Origin: Methanosarcinales archaeon | GTDB taxonomy: Archaea > Halobacteriota > Methanosarcinia > DSM-18856 > Methermicoccaceae | NCBI GenBank assembly: GCA_003661015.1 | Contig: QMVI01000003.1 | Location: 1 to 23,308 of the forward strand | Reading direction: 5' to 3' | Length of the DNA: 23,308 nt | In this document: in pieces, positions 1 through 7,423 of the stretch | Numbering within the stretch: the first letter of the stretch is position 1 | Layout: every line of letters starts with the position of its first letter | The notes under the pieces: generated by a model | Told to the model about the DNA's origin: nothing | Seen by the model: the letters and a program-made list of their open reading frames with translations, nothing else | The model's database searches: none | Translations under genes and position numbers: made by a program

Positions 1-1
1 T

Positions 2-463
2 GGAAGACCCGAGAGACACAGAAAGGTTCTTGAGACACTCGCAAATGATGCAAAGGTTGCAATCGAAAAGAGTGTTGAGGCGTGTATGCATCATGTGAAG
101 ACAACGAAGTTGCCGAATGGAATTGTGCTGAATGTTATTGATGTTGGAATCTTCTCCCACAAATTCACATTTCCCCCACCTGGAAAGTTGGTTGGCGAGA
201 TTCATGACAGATTGTGCAAAGAGGGAGAACCAACCATCACAATAGGCTATGGTTCGGATTTTGCAGTTATGCGTTCGAGAGGTGTTGAAATGAATTTCCC
301 GTTGCTTGTCCGAGAGCTTCAACAGGAACTCAAAGAGGGAGGGATAAGTGGTGGTGGGCATCTTGTTGTTGGAAGCATAAAGTTCTTTGAGGGTATGAGA
401 AAGGAAGTGTTAAAAGCTCTGGCTGAGAAAATAGGAAAGATGGAGGGAGGAGAGAATGGTTGA
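2..463 (+). CDS. DHH-family phosphoesterase (RecJ-like), C-terminal part only
   Basis: The frame is open from the left edge of the window, so the N-terminal DHH catalytic domain lies outside. About 153 residues are visible. They contain the DHHA1-type end of the protein: a phrase GYGSDFAVMRSRGVEMN and the glycine-rich GISGGGHLVVGSIKF, the hallmark substrate-binding GGGH of DHH/DHHA1 nucleases and phosphoesterases. An internal ATG at 86 is not the start, because coding similarity continues upstream of it (GRPERHRKVLETLANDAKVA). It ends in TGA, overlapping the rtcB start by 8 bases, so the two are probably co-transcribed and translationally coupled. A role in nucleic-acid turnover is inferred from the family. 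The exact substrate cannot be told from this fragment. Confidence 0.8.
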   Translation, partial: GRPERHRKVLETLANDAKVAIEKSVEACMHHVKTTKLPNGIVLNVIDVGIFSHKFTFPPPGKLVGEIHDRLCKEGEPTITIGYGSDFAVMRSRGVEMNFPLLVRELQQELKEGGISGGGHLVVGSIKFFEGMRKEVLKALAEKIGKMEGGENG

Positions 464-1886
464 TGTTCGCAACTTTGAAAGAATTAATGAGTACATGTGG
501 AGGATTCCCAAGGATGAGAAGTACGGAATGAGGTCTGATGCTGTTTTGTTCGTATCTGAACTATTGTTAAGAGAGCTTGAGAGTGATGCGATTACCCAGT
601 TGAAGAATGTTGCAACCTTGCCCGGCATAGTTGGTCCGGCAATGGCGATGCCTGATGTTCATATGGGGTATGGCTTTCCCATTGGTGGGGTTGCAGCATT
701 CGATGATGAGGAGGGGGTGATAAGTCCAGGAGGTGTGGGATTCGACATAAACTGTGGTGTTCGTATCCTCAGAACCCCTCTCAAAAAAGAAGAAGTGATT
801 CCGAAGATGAGAGAGCTAACAGAGGTGCTGTTCAGGAATGTCCCCTCGGGAGTTGGTTCTGAGGGGAAACTGAGGGTTGGGGAGAGAGAACTCAGAGAGG
901 TTCTCGTCAAGGGCTCTGAATGGGCGGTTGAGAACGGATACGGTGTAAAAGAAGATTTGGTACATTGTGAGAATGGGGGGAGGATGAAAGAGGCATCATA
1001 CGAACACGTGAGCAGGGAGGCGTTCAAAAGAGGAAAACCCCAACTTGGAACGCTAGGAAGTGGTAATCATTTCCTGGAAATCCAGTATGTTGCAGAGGTA
1101 TATGACGATGTTTATGGATTCGAAGAGGGAGACGTTACTGTGATGATTCACTGTGGCTCACGGGGGTGTGGACACCAGATATGCACAGACCACCTGAAGG
1201 TACTGACAAATGCGTACAGAAAGTATGGAATCGAGCTAAAAGACAGACAGCTTGCATGTGCCCCTGTGAACTCGCCTGAGGGTATGAACTATTTCAGTGC
1301 AATGGCGGCTGCAGCCAACTACGCATGGGCAAACAGACAAATCATCACACACTGGGTCAGAGAATCGTTCTCTCAGTGCCTTGGCGTTGCAGAGGATGAC
1401 ATAGAGCTTGTGTATGATGTTGCGCACAACATAGCAAAGCACGAGTACCACACCTATCAGGGAAAGAAAAGAGGAGTATATGTTCATCGCAAGGGGGCAA
1501 CCAGAGCACTACCGAAAGGACATCCAGATGTTCCGCCCGCATATCGGAAAGTTGGTCAGCCAGTTCTGATACCCGGAAGCATGGGAACTCCCTCGTTCAT
1601 ATTGAAGGGTGGTGAGAAGGCTCTCGAGCTGAGCTTTGGCTCTGCTTGTCATGGCTCTGGAAGAGTTATGAGCAGACACGAGGCAAAATCGAAATTCTCG
1701 GGAGCGAAACTCATAAAGGAGCTTGAGGGTCAGGGGGTGATAGTAAGGGCAGCATCGAAGGCGGTGGTTGCAGAGGAGGCGCCTGACGCATACAAAGATT
1801 CGAGCGAGGTTGTTGATGTTGTTCACAATCTCGGAATAGCAACAAAGGTTGTGATGCTCAAGCCCATGGGTGTGGTCAAAGGATAA
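456..1886 (+). CDS. rtcB: RNA-splicing ligase RtcB
   Basis: RtcB joins RNA ends bearing 2',3'-cyclic or 3'-phosphate to 5'-OH, using GTP and Mn2+. In archaea it is the tRNA-exon ligase. The 476-residue protein has family length and motifs: MPDVHMGYGFPIGGVAA near the N-terminus, the metal-site phrase GGVGFDINCGVR, GTLGSGNHFLEIQ, IHCGSRGCGHQ, and YDVAHNIAKHE. YVHRKGATRA carries the histidine that becomes guanylylated, and SFGSACHGSGRVMSR lies near the end. No intein is present. The ATG at 456 has a strong GGAGG-type ribosome site a few bases upstream and overlaps the preceding DHH-family gene. It ends in TAA and converges on argB with a 42-base gap. Confidence 0.97.
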   Translation: MVDVRNFERINEYMWRIPKDEKYGMRSDAVLFVSELLLRELESDAITQLKNVATLPGIVGPAMAMPDVHMGYGFPIGGVAAFDDEEGVISPGGVGFDINCGVRILRTPLKKEEVIPKMRELTEVLFRNVPSGVGSEGKLRVGERELREVLVKGSEWAVENGYGVKEDLVHCENGGRMKEASYEHVSREAFKRGKPQLGTLGSGNHFLEIQYVAEVYDDVYGFEEGDVTVMIHCGSRGCGHQICTDHLKVLTNAYRKYGIELKDRQLACAPVNSPEGMNYFSAMAAAANYAWANRQIITHWVRESFSQCLGVAEDDIELVYDVAHNIAKHEYHTYQGKKRGVYVHRKGATRALPKGHPDVPPAYRKVGQPVLIPGSMGTPSFILKGGEKALELSFGSACHGSGRVMSRHEAKSKFSGAKLIKELEGQGVIVRAASKAVVAEEAPDAYKDSSEVVDVVHNLGIATKVVMLKPMGVVKG

Positions 1887-1928
1887 GTCAGATAAAGTCA
1901 AGTACCAGCTCAAGTATCAGATACCAAG

Positions 1929-2732
1929 TCAAACAGTAATAACAGTGCCGGTATATTCACCAGCAAGCTCGAGAAGTATGGAATGTTTTTCCATTCCATT
2001 CATTATGTGAGCTGATTTTACGCCCCCTTCAAGAGCCTGCATTACCGCTCTGAGTTTTGGTATCATCCCCTCAGAGACTGTCCCGTCTTGCATTAGCTGG
2101 GAGAGCTCTTTCAATCTGAGTTGGTGAATTCTCGAACTGTGGTCATCTCTAACCTTCAAAATCCCGGGAACATCTGTCAGTATGAGCAGTTTATCTGCTT
2201 TCAGAGCTTTTGCAATCATCCCGGCAGCAATATCTGCATTAACATTCAATAAATTCCCTTCATCATCTATGGCAATTGGAGATATGACCGGAATGTAGCC
2301 TCTTTCCAGCAAAACATCCAGAAGCTCTGTTTTTACTTCTTTTACCTCTCCAACCCAGCCAAGTTTTTCGATTCTTTTACCAACAATGGTTTTACCATCC
2401 TTTCCAGACAACCCGACCGCTTTTCCACCCTTCTTTATTACCAACGAAGTCAGTTTTAGGTTCTCCTTTCCACACAGAACCATTGCAACGATGTCAAGTG
2501 TCTCCTTGTCTGTAACCCTCAGTCCATCCACGAAGACAGGTTCTTTTCCCATCCTTTCCATCATTCTACTTATCTCATGCCCCCCACCATGAACAACCAC
2601 TGGCCTAACACCAGCACGACTGAGTCTGACAATGTCGTCTGCTATGTCCTCCACAATATCATCGTTCAGTAAGTTTCCGCCCAATTTTATAACAACATTG
2701 CACCCTTCCAGCCCACTTATTTTCTCAATCAT
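1929..2732 (-). CDS. argB: N-acetylglutamate kinase
   Basis: ArgB phosphorylates N-acetyl-L-glutamate in arginine biosynthesis. The 267-residue protein is an amino-acid kinase. It shows NVVIKLGGNLL at the N-terminus, PVVVHGGGHEISRMM, FVDGLRVTD for the acetylglutamate site, LNVNADIAAGMIAKAL, and LLILTDVPGIL for ATP and magnesium. The open frame extends to 2834, but that leader is cysteine/serine-rich, unlike ArgB, and overlaps the upstream gene. I therefore take the ATG at 2732, which gives MIEKISGLEG. The gene lies 37 bases downstream of the S-layer-domain gene on the same strand. It ends in TGA. Confidence 0.95.
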   Translation of the reverse strand: MIEKISGLEGCNVVIKLGGNLLNDDIVEDIADDIVRLSRAGVRPVVVHGGGHEISRMMERMGKEPVFVDGLRVTDKETLDIVAMVLCGKENLKLTSLVIKKGGKAVGLSGKDGKTIVGKRIEKLGWVGEVKEVKTELLDVLLERGYIPVISPIAIDDEGNLLNVNADIAAGMIAKALKADKLLILTDVPGILKVRDDHSSRIHQLRLKELSQLMQDGTVSEGMIPKLRAVMQALEGGVKSAHIMNGMEKHSILLELAGEYTGTVITV

Positions 2733-2769
2733 TCTACCGCCGTATCCGTAATCAGACTCTTTACACTCT

Positions 2770-3297
2770 TTACTTAAATCTTCTCTTGAAGAACAGTGTG
2801 AGCAATGGGAGCAACACCAACATGAACAAAACAAACAGTAGATCTGTCAGACCATAATTCGGTGATGGCACCATCTCCTCACTCTTCTGGGATGGTTGAG
2901 ATGGTTTCTGCTCGGGAGGGGTCATGGGTAGCAAAGCATCCTTGTACTGCTTCACAAAAAACAGAACAAGGTCTTGTGTGGCTCCCTCATATATTCCATA
3001 CACCGTTATCACAAGCACCGCACCCTCTTCGTTCCCATTTTCAACCACACTGAACTTCTCTTTTGTATGATACACACAGAGTACTGTCCCTTTTGGTACC
3101 ACTCCATCATACAACGTCGTATTATCTTGATATAGTGAGAGCCATATGTTCTCACCCTCAAAATCAACACCCTTCACCTCAATGGAATAACCTTGAGAGA
3201 GCATCCATTTCTCCCCACTTAAAAGTGCTATGCCCTCATCGAAAATTGGTTCTTGTGTGGCTACCAGCAGAAGGAACAGCACCACTATGAAACGCAT
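2770..3297 (-). CDS. Small membrane-anchored S-layer-domain protein
   Basis: This is a 175-residue predicted exported protein. The first ~15 residues (MRFIVVLFLLLVATQEP) look like a signal peptide. The central part, GEKWMLSQGYSIEVKGVDFE then NIWLSLYQDN, has the rhythm of the S-layer-related duplication domain of Methanosarcina-type S-layer proteins, present here once instead of twice. A Pro/Gln/Ser-rich linker follows, then a hydrophobic helix (LLFVLFMLVLLPLLTLFF) and a basic end (KRRFK). This fits a membrane anchor with a cytoplasmic tail. It is much shorter than a structural S-layer protein, so it is probably an accessory envelope protein. It ends in TAA. The domain call is from pattern recognition only. 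Confidence 0.7.
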   Translation of the reverse strand: MRFIVVLFLLLVATQEPIFDEGIALLSGEKWMLSQGYSIEVKGVDFEGENIWLSLYQDNTTLYDGVVPKGTVLCVYHTKEKFSVVENGNEEGAVLVITVYGIYEGATQDLVLFFVKQYKDALLPMTPPEQKPSQPSQKSEEMVPSPNYGLTDLLFVLFMLVLLPLLTLFFKRRFK

Positions 3298-3356
3298 GAT
3301 ATCGAATTCGCATGAGACAATTAAAAACTTATTCTAAAATTGTGTGATTTTGCTAT

Positions 3357-3899
3357 GTGATTCATGTAATTCTGGTCGGGATAGACCTTGCTGGAAGTGA
3401 GAAGAGAAGAAGTGGTGTGTGCATACTTCGGAATAGAAGAGCTGAATTCAGAAGTGTGCATACTGATAACGAGATACTCGATATCGTTAAGGATGTCATG
3501 CCAAAATGTGTTGGTATCGATGCCCCCCTCTCCTATCATGATAAGCCGTTCAGAGACGGGGATATCGAGATCAGAAAGAGGGGATACAGAATTCTTCCTC
3601 TCACCTTCAAGGGGATGAGGAGACTGGCTGAAAGAGGGATGAGACTTGCAAAACACATCACACATTTCTCAGAAGTCATCGAGGTTTATCCACATGCATC
3701 CTTCAGAGTTCTGAATATCTCAGACATTATCTCAGAGATCGGGATGCCATCTGCTCCCAAAAACAAAGATGAATTTGATGCTCTGATTTGTGCATTAACT
3801 GCTTAGTGTTATGAACTTGGTGAGTTTGAAATCTGTGGAGAAGAAGATCCCATCATCCTCCCCTCAACCGCCCTGACCAAATCGAGGAAAAGACTGTGA
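3357..3899 (+). CDS. DUF429 family protein with in-frame TAG at codon 150
   Basis: The 180-residue product begins with VGIDLAGSEKRRSGV, the RNase H-like fold opening typical of DUF429. It continues with CVGIDAPLS, RKRGYRILPL, VIEVYPHASF and DEFDALICALTA. A TAG at 3804-3806 follows ALTA directly. Reading through adds CYELGEFEICGEEDPIILP and a short tail to a TGA at 3897-3899. The family normally ends with a tyrosine-containing helix, then a GxEEGxIxLP-like strand, so the post-TAG segment is recognisable family sequence and not random. The start is GTG at 3357, and no in-frame ATG fits. The readthrough portion overlaps the 3' end of pdxT by 91 bases on the opposite strand. The biochemical function of DUF429 is unknown to me. 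Confidence 0.85.
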
Positions 3900-4441
3900 A
3901 TTCTTGTATCGTCTGTCAGTTCAGGATGAAAAGCAAATCCGATGATGTTGTTCTGTCTCACTCCCACGATTTTATCACCCAACTTACTTATCACATCAAC
4001 CCCGTTCTCAACCTCTTCCACGACTGGTGCCCTGATAAACACACCTCTGTATTCTCCTATGTCCTTCACATTCACCATTGCCTCAAACGATTCTCTCTGC
4101 CTTCCGAATGCGTTCCTTCTCACCTTCACATTCAGCACACCAAGAGTTCTCTGACCCGGGGCTGAATCTATGACTTCCTTTGAGAGCAAAATCAAACCAG
4201 CACATGTTGCAAGTACTGGCACGCCCCTCTTCACCGCCTCCACAATCTCATCCCATATACTCTCTTTTTCAAGAAGTCTGCAGAATGTGGTACTTTCTCC
4301 ACCGGGTATGACTATTCCATCACACTCAGGGATTATTCCTCTTTTTCTAACCAACACAACCTCAACTCTATCACACACTCTCTTCAACGCATCAACATGC
4401 TCGGAAACATCTCCCTGAACAGCCAAAACACCTATAAGCAT
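3809..4441 (-). CDS. pdxT: Pyridoxal 5'-phosphate synthase glutaminase subunit PdxT
   Basis: PdxT hydrolyses glutamine and channels ammonia to PdxS for PLP synthesis. The 210 residues show IGVLAVQGDVSEHV at the start, IVIPGGESTTFCRLL, the catalytic-cysteine elbow PVLATCAGLILL, and AFGRQRESFE. FAFHPELTDDTRIH near residue 170-185 carries the catalytic histidine. The last ~19 residues (EGRMMGSSSPQISNSPSS) are low-complexity, beyond the usual family end, and lie in the segment overlapping the DUF429 gene. The ATG directly abuts the pdxS stop (TAAATG), so the pair is translationally coupled. It ends in TAA. Confidence 0.97.
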   Translation of the reverse strand: MLIGVLAVQGDVSEHVDALKRVCDRVEVVLVRKRGIIPECDGIVIPGGESTTFCRLLEKESIWDEIVEAVKRGVPVLATCAGLILLSKEVIDSAPGQRTLGVLNVKVRRNAFGRQRESFEAMVNVKDIGEYRGVFIRAPVVEEVENGVDVISKLGDKIVGVRQNNIIGFAFHPELTDDTRIHSLFLDLVRAVEGRMMGSSSPQISNSPSS

Positions 4442-5338
4442 TTACCAGCCCCTTGACTGTAGTGCCTCCTCTTCACTCAGAGTTCTTGCATCAATTCCTT
4501 TCATTGGACTGCCCAGACCTTTCGATATTTCTGCGAGAGCCTCTGGATTTTCATAGTTGTTCACAGCCTCCACAATCGCACTTGCCATTTTCTCTGGTTG
4601 CTCTGACTTGAATATGCCCGAACCAACGAATACGCCATCTGCACCAAGCCTCATCATGAGAGCTGCATCTGCGGGTGTGGCTATTCCACCCGCTGCAAAA
4701 TTGACCACGGGCAGTCTTCCAAGTTCTGATGTCTCTTTCACGAGTTCGAACGGAGCTTCGATTTTCCTCGCAACCAACTTCAACTCCTCTTCTGTCTTCC
4801 CTTTGAGTTCCCTGATTGCACTCTGGATGAGTCTCATATGGCGGACTGCTTCCTTCACATCTCCCGTTCCAGCCTCACCTTTTGTCCTGATCATGGCAGC
4901 CCCTTCATCGATTCTCCTCAGTGCTTCTCCAAGGTCTCTTGCACCACACACGAACGGAACCTTAAACCTCTTTTTGTCTATGTGGAACTGCTCGTCAGCG
5001 GGTGTCAGAACCTCAGACTCATCTATCATATCCACACCGAGAGCTTCAAGGATTTCTGCCTCGACAAAATGCCCTATTCTCACCTTCGCCATCACTGGTA
5101 TACTCACAGCATCCATTATCTCGAGAATTGTCTGTGGGTCAGCCATCCTCGCAACTCCACCAGCAGCCCTTATGTCTGCTGGAACAGCATGCAATGCCAT
5201 CACAGCAACAGCACCCGCACTTTCGGCTATCTCTGCCTGCTCAGGATTTGTCACATCCATGATGACTCCGCCTTTCTGCATCTTCGCAAATCCACGCTTT
5301 ATGAGTTCTGTCCCATACCTCAGCTCCTCGAGTTTCAT
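4442..5338 (-). CDS. pdxS: Pyridoxal 5'-phosphate synthase lyase subunit PdxS
   Basis: PdxS condenses ribose 5-phosphate, glyceraldehyde 3-phosphate and ammonia from PdxT to PLP. The 298 residues carry the expected motifs: MQKGGVIMDVTNPEQA with the catalytic Asp, MALHAVPADIRAAGGVARM, PVMAKVRIGHFVEA with the Schiff-base lysine, MIDESEVLTPADE, FVCGARDLGEALRRI, and GAAMIRTKGEAGTGD with the second lysine. FAAGGIATPADAAL and GVFVGSGIFKS bind phosphate. An in-frame ATG exists at 5353, but a GGAGG sits 6 bases before the ATG at 5338, giving the usual MKLEELRYGT start. It is the first gene of the pdxS-pdxT pair and ends in TAA. Confidence 0.97.
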   Translation of the reverse strand: MKLEELRYGTELIKRGFAKMQKGGVIMDVTNPEQAEIAESAGAVAVMALHAVPADIRAAGGVARMADPQTILEIMDAVSIPVMAKVRIGHFVEAEILEALGVDMIDESEVLTPADEQFHIDKKRFKVPFVCGARDLGEALRRIDEGAAMIRTKGEAGTGDVKEAVRHMRLIQSAIRELKGKTEEELKLVARKIEAPFELVKETSELGRLPVVNFAAGGIATPADAALMMRLGADGVFVGSGIFKSEQPEKMASAIVEAVNNYENPEALAEISKGLGSPMKGIDARTLSEEEALQSRGW

Positions 5339-5344
5339 CCTCTT

Positions 5345-5349
5345 CCTCC
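5345..5349 (-). promoter_or_regulatory. Ribosome binding site of pdxS
   Basis: GGAGG on the minus strand, 6 bases before the ATG at 5338. It decides in favour of that start over the upstream in-frame ATG at 5353. Confidence 0.7.
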
Positions 5350-5362
5350 ACATATATCATTG

Positions 5363-6625
5363 TTAAAATAACTTTTCCACTGCTTTCTCCACTTCATTTA
5401 TAACCTCTGATTTGTCAAGTGTAAGAACCTTTCTATCTCTCATGAGTACCCTGCCATCCACAACACAACTCACAACATCGTATGGGGTTGCAGAGTAAAC
5501 GATGTTTGAGACTGCATTGTGAAGGGGAAGCATGCGTTCCGATGTCAGGTCAAGACATATGAAGTCTGCGTTCCATCCTCTCTCGATAATTCCTGAATGT
5601 ATTCCAAGGGACTTTGCTCCATTGAGAGTTGCCATGCTGAAAACCTCGTTTGCCGGGGTCGATGTGGGACTCATGAGCCGTATTTTCTGGAGAAGAGCTG
5701 TACATTTCATGGTGCCAAACATGTCGAGGTTGTTGTTTGATGCACATCCATCTGTTCCAAGTGATACGCATACACCTTTCTCAAGCATCTCATGAACCTT
5801 TGCAGTCCCAGATGCAAGCTTCATATTGCTGACAGGATTGTGTGATACCTTAACCCCTTTCTGAACAAGCAATTCTATATCAGTGTCAGATAGCCAGACA
5901 CAGTGCGCTGCAAGCACATCATCTTTCAGAAAATTCTCCAGTTTTTTCAGACTGGTCTCGCCAAGCTGTTTCCTCTCCTCCTCTGTCTCCAGCAGATGTA
6001 TGTGGATTCCAACTCCATCTTTGTCAGCAAGCTCCCTCACCTTCATCAGAAACTCGATAGAGCACGTGTTGGGGGCGTGGGGGCCGTACATGGCTTTTAC
6101 CCTTCCATCTGCATAGCCGTTGTAGTTCCTCACGAAGTCCTTTCCTTTCTTTAACTCACTTCTTCCCCTCTCCTCATCTCCCAGTTCTATCATACCATAG
6201 GATAATGAAGCTCTCAACCCAGCCTTTTTTACAACTTCTGCTACCTCATCCATGAAGAAGTACATGTCAGCAAATGCACACGTTCCCGAACGTATCATCT
6301 CAAAAACTCCGAGCAAAGCACCAGCCCTGACTGACTGGGATGTGAGTCTGCTCTCCACTGGCCATATGTGGTCTCTCAACCATGTACCAAGTTCAAGGTC
6401 ATCTGCATATCCCCTGAAAAGTGTCATTGAAAGGTGCGTATGGGTATTCACAAACCCGGGGACCACAAGGCATCGAGTGGCGTCCAGCTTCTCATCCGCA
6501 GTGAAACCTTTTGCATCGCCAACCTCCACGATTTTGCCCTCATCTACGACTATTGAAGCTTTGAATGGTGGTGTGCCATCTCCTTTCAGAACAAATCCGT
6601 TCTCAACTATCAGCTCTGCTATCAT
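5363..6625 (-). CDS. dadD: 5'-deoxyadenosine / MTA / SAH deaminase (amidohydrolase)
   Basis: This metal-dependent deaminase removes the 6-amino group of 5'-deoxyadenosine, methylthioadenosine or S-adenosylhomocysteine, by-products of SAM and radical SAM chemistry. The 420 residues show the amidohydrolase signature PGFVNTHTHLSMTLFRGYAD at ~57-75 with the HxH metal site, MYGPHAPNTCS, HIHLLETEEER, AAHCVWLSDTDIELL and SLGTDGCASNNNLD with the catalytic Asp. Length and motifs fit the archaeal DadD group. The start is ATG 6625, preceded by GGGGAG, ten bases after the stop of a 55-residue ORF, so it belongs to the bud32-sORF-dadD operon. It ends in TAA. Substrate preference within the MTA/SAH/5'-dAdo set is inferred from archaeal relatives. 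Confidence 0.92.
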   Translation of the reverse strand: MIAELIVENGFVLKGDGTPPFKASIVVDEGKIVEVGDAKGFTADEKLDATRCLVVPGFVNTHTHLSMTLFRGYADDLELGTWLRDHIWPVESRLTSQSVRAGALLGVFEMIRSGTCAFADMYFFMDEVAEVVKKAGLRASLSYGMIELGDEERGRSELKKGKDFVRNYNGYADGRVKAMYGPHAPNTCSIEFLMKVRELADKDGVGIHIHLLETEEERKQLGETSLKKLENFLKDDVLAAHCVWLSDTDIELLVQKGVKVSHNPVSNMKLASGTAKVHEMLEKGVCVSLGTDGCASNNNLDMFGTMKCTALLQKIRLMSPTSTPANEVFSMATLNGAKSLGIHSGIIERGWNADFICLDLTSERMLPLHNAVSNIVYSATPYDVVSCVVDGRVLMRDRKVLTLDKSEVINEVEKAVEKLF

Positions 6626-6634
6626 GTTCTCCCC

Positions 6635-6802
6635 TCACCTGTACTCACTTATCTTTCTCTGTATTTTCGATGTTCTCTGAAATTCAACCATTGCCCTTTC
6701 AAGCCCCTCCTTCAGAGGTATGTGATTTATTTTGCACCATTGCTTGAAGCTATCGTATATCTCCGCATTCACCAGTCTTGGTCTCCTGAGACGTTCCTTC
6801 AT
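6635..6802 (-). CDS. 55-residue ORF between bud32 and dadD
   Basis: A short basic protein that begins MKERLRRPRLVNAEIY and ends KIQRKISEYR. Its ATG overlaps the bud32 stop by one base (TGATG). Its TGA lies 9 bases before the dadD start, so it fills the gap in the operon exactly. The pattern RLVNAEIYDSFKQWCK then IPLKEGLERAMVEF looks like a short strand plus two helices and could be a ribbon-helix-helix DNA-binding fold. That assignment is tentative and I do not recognise a named family. The tight junctions on both sides are the best evidence that it is a real gene. Confidence 0.65.
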   Translation of the reverse strand: MKERLRRPRLVNAEIYDSFKQWCKINHIPLKEGLERAMVEFQRTSKIQRKISEYR

Positions 6803-7374
6803 CAAAGATACCTCCCCCTCCGCTCTATCTCACTCACTCTCTCAAAGACCTGCTCTGCCTTTGAAAACTCTGAGGAATAGCCATCTTTGAAAGCATCAAC
6901 CAGCTCTTCACTGACATGGGTCGCTCTAACACTCTGTATGTAAAGATGCACATCCATTCCAAACCCCTCAAGTGTGGAGTCAAAAGAGGAGAGACCAAAA
7001 TCTATCAGGAAAAGCCTCCCCCTGCTCAGTATAAAGTTTGAGGTGGTTAAATCTCCATGCACGATTCCGCCCATGTGGAGTTTTGCTGTGAGTCTCCCCG
7101 CCTCCCTCGATAACTCCTCATCTATGCACTCTCTCAGAAGAGGCCCATCGAGATACTCAAACTCGATATGATAATCACCGATTCCGTAGATGATGGGGGT
7201 GGGAATTCCAAGCCTTCTTGCAGCACTTGTGAGTTTTGCTTCGGCTCTCGTTCTCTCCTTTCTAAGACTCGAATCGAGCTGAGGGATTCGATATCGTTTC
7301 GAAATGCGTTTCTTAATGACTCTCTCTCCCTCGAGAATCACCTTTGCCTCCGCACCCATACCTATTAACATCAT
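6802..7374 (-). CDS. bud32: Bud32-type KEOPS kinase/ATPase
   Basis: Bud32 is the small kinase-like ATPase of the KEOPS complex, which supports Kae1 in making the N6-threonylcarbamoyl (t6A) modification of ANN-decoding tRNAs. The ~190-residue protein has GMGAEAKV in place of a glycine loop, a basic RVIKKRISKRYRIP segment, and FEYLDGPLLREC as hinge. GGIVHGDLTTSNFIL is the catalytic loop and LFLIDFGLSS carries the metal-binding Asp. The C-terminus RRGRYL is typical of the family. It is free-standing, not fused to Kae1. Starts at TTG 7377, ATG 7374 or ATG 7371 are all possible. No ribosome site is visible, and a TATA-like box 20 bases upstream suggests a leaderless transcript. It ends in TGA. Confidence 0.93.
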   Translation of the reverse strand: MMLIGMGAEAKVILEGERVIKKRISKRYRIPQLDSSLRKERTRAEAKLTSAARRLGIPTPIIYGIGDYHIEFEYLDGPLLRECIDEELSREAGRLTAKLHMGGIVHGDLTTSNFILSRGRLFLIDFGLSSFDSTLEGFGMDVHLYIQSVRATHVSEELVDAFKDGYSSEFSKAEQVFERVSEIERRGRYL

Positions 7375-7390
7375 CAAAACTATGTCGATA

Positions 7391-7400
7391 CTTATTTAAG
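7391..7400. promoter_or_regulatory. Shared TATA-like box between bud32 and mch
   Basis: The sequence CTTATTTAAG lies in the 49-base gap between two divergent starts. Its ends are mutually inverted (CTTA/TAAG), so it could act in both directions. Measured from its centre, transcription about 25 bases away would begin near 7420 for mch and near 7370 for bud32, right at the start codons. Both mRNAs would then be leaderless. Confidence 0.45.
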
Positions 7401-7423
7401 CTTCTTTCTCATGTGTGATTTCT

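Noticed and set aside
1887..1928. Short AGTCAAG-like repeats between rtcB and argB as a CRISPR or regulatory array
   Set aside because: Only a few degenerate 5-7 base matches over 42 bases; no regular spacing.
1929..2834. Longer ArgB starting at 2834 with a Cys/Ser-rich leader
   Set aside because: The leader overlaps the end of the S-layer-domain gene and resembles nothing in the family. The ATG at 2732 gives the standard start.
4557..5371. Long open frames antisense to pdxS
   Set aside because: They are shadows of the pdxS codon pattern, with low-complexity Ser/Ala/Pro content and no recognisable domain.
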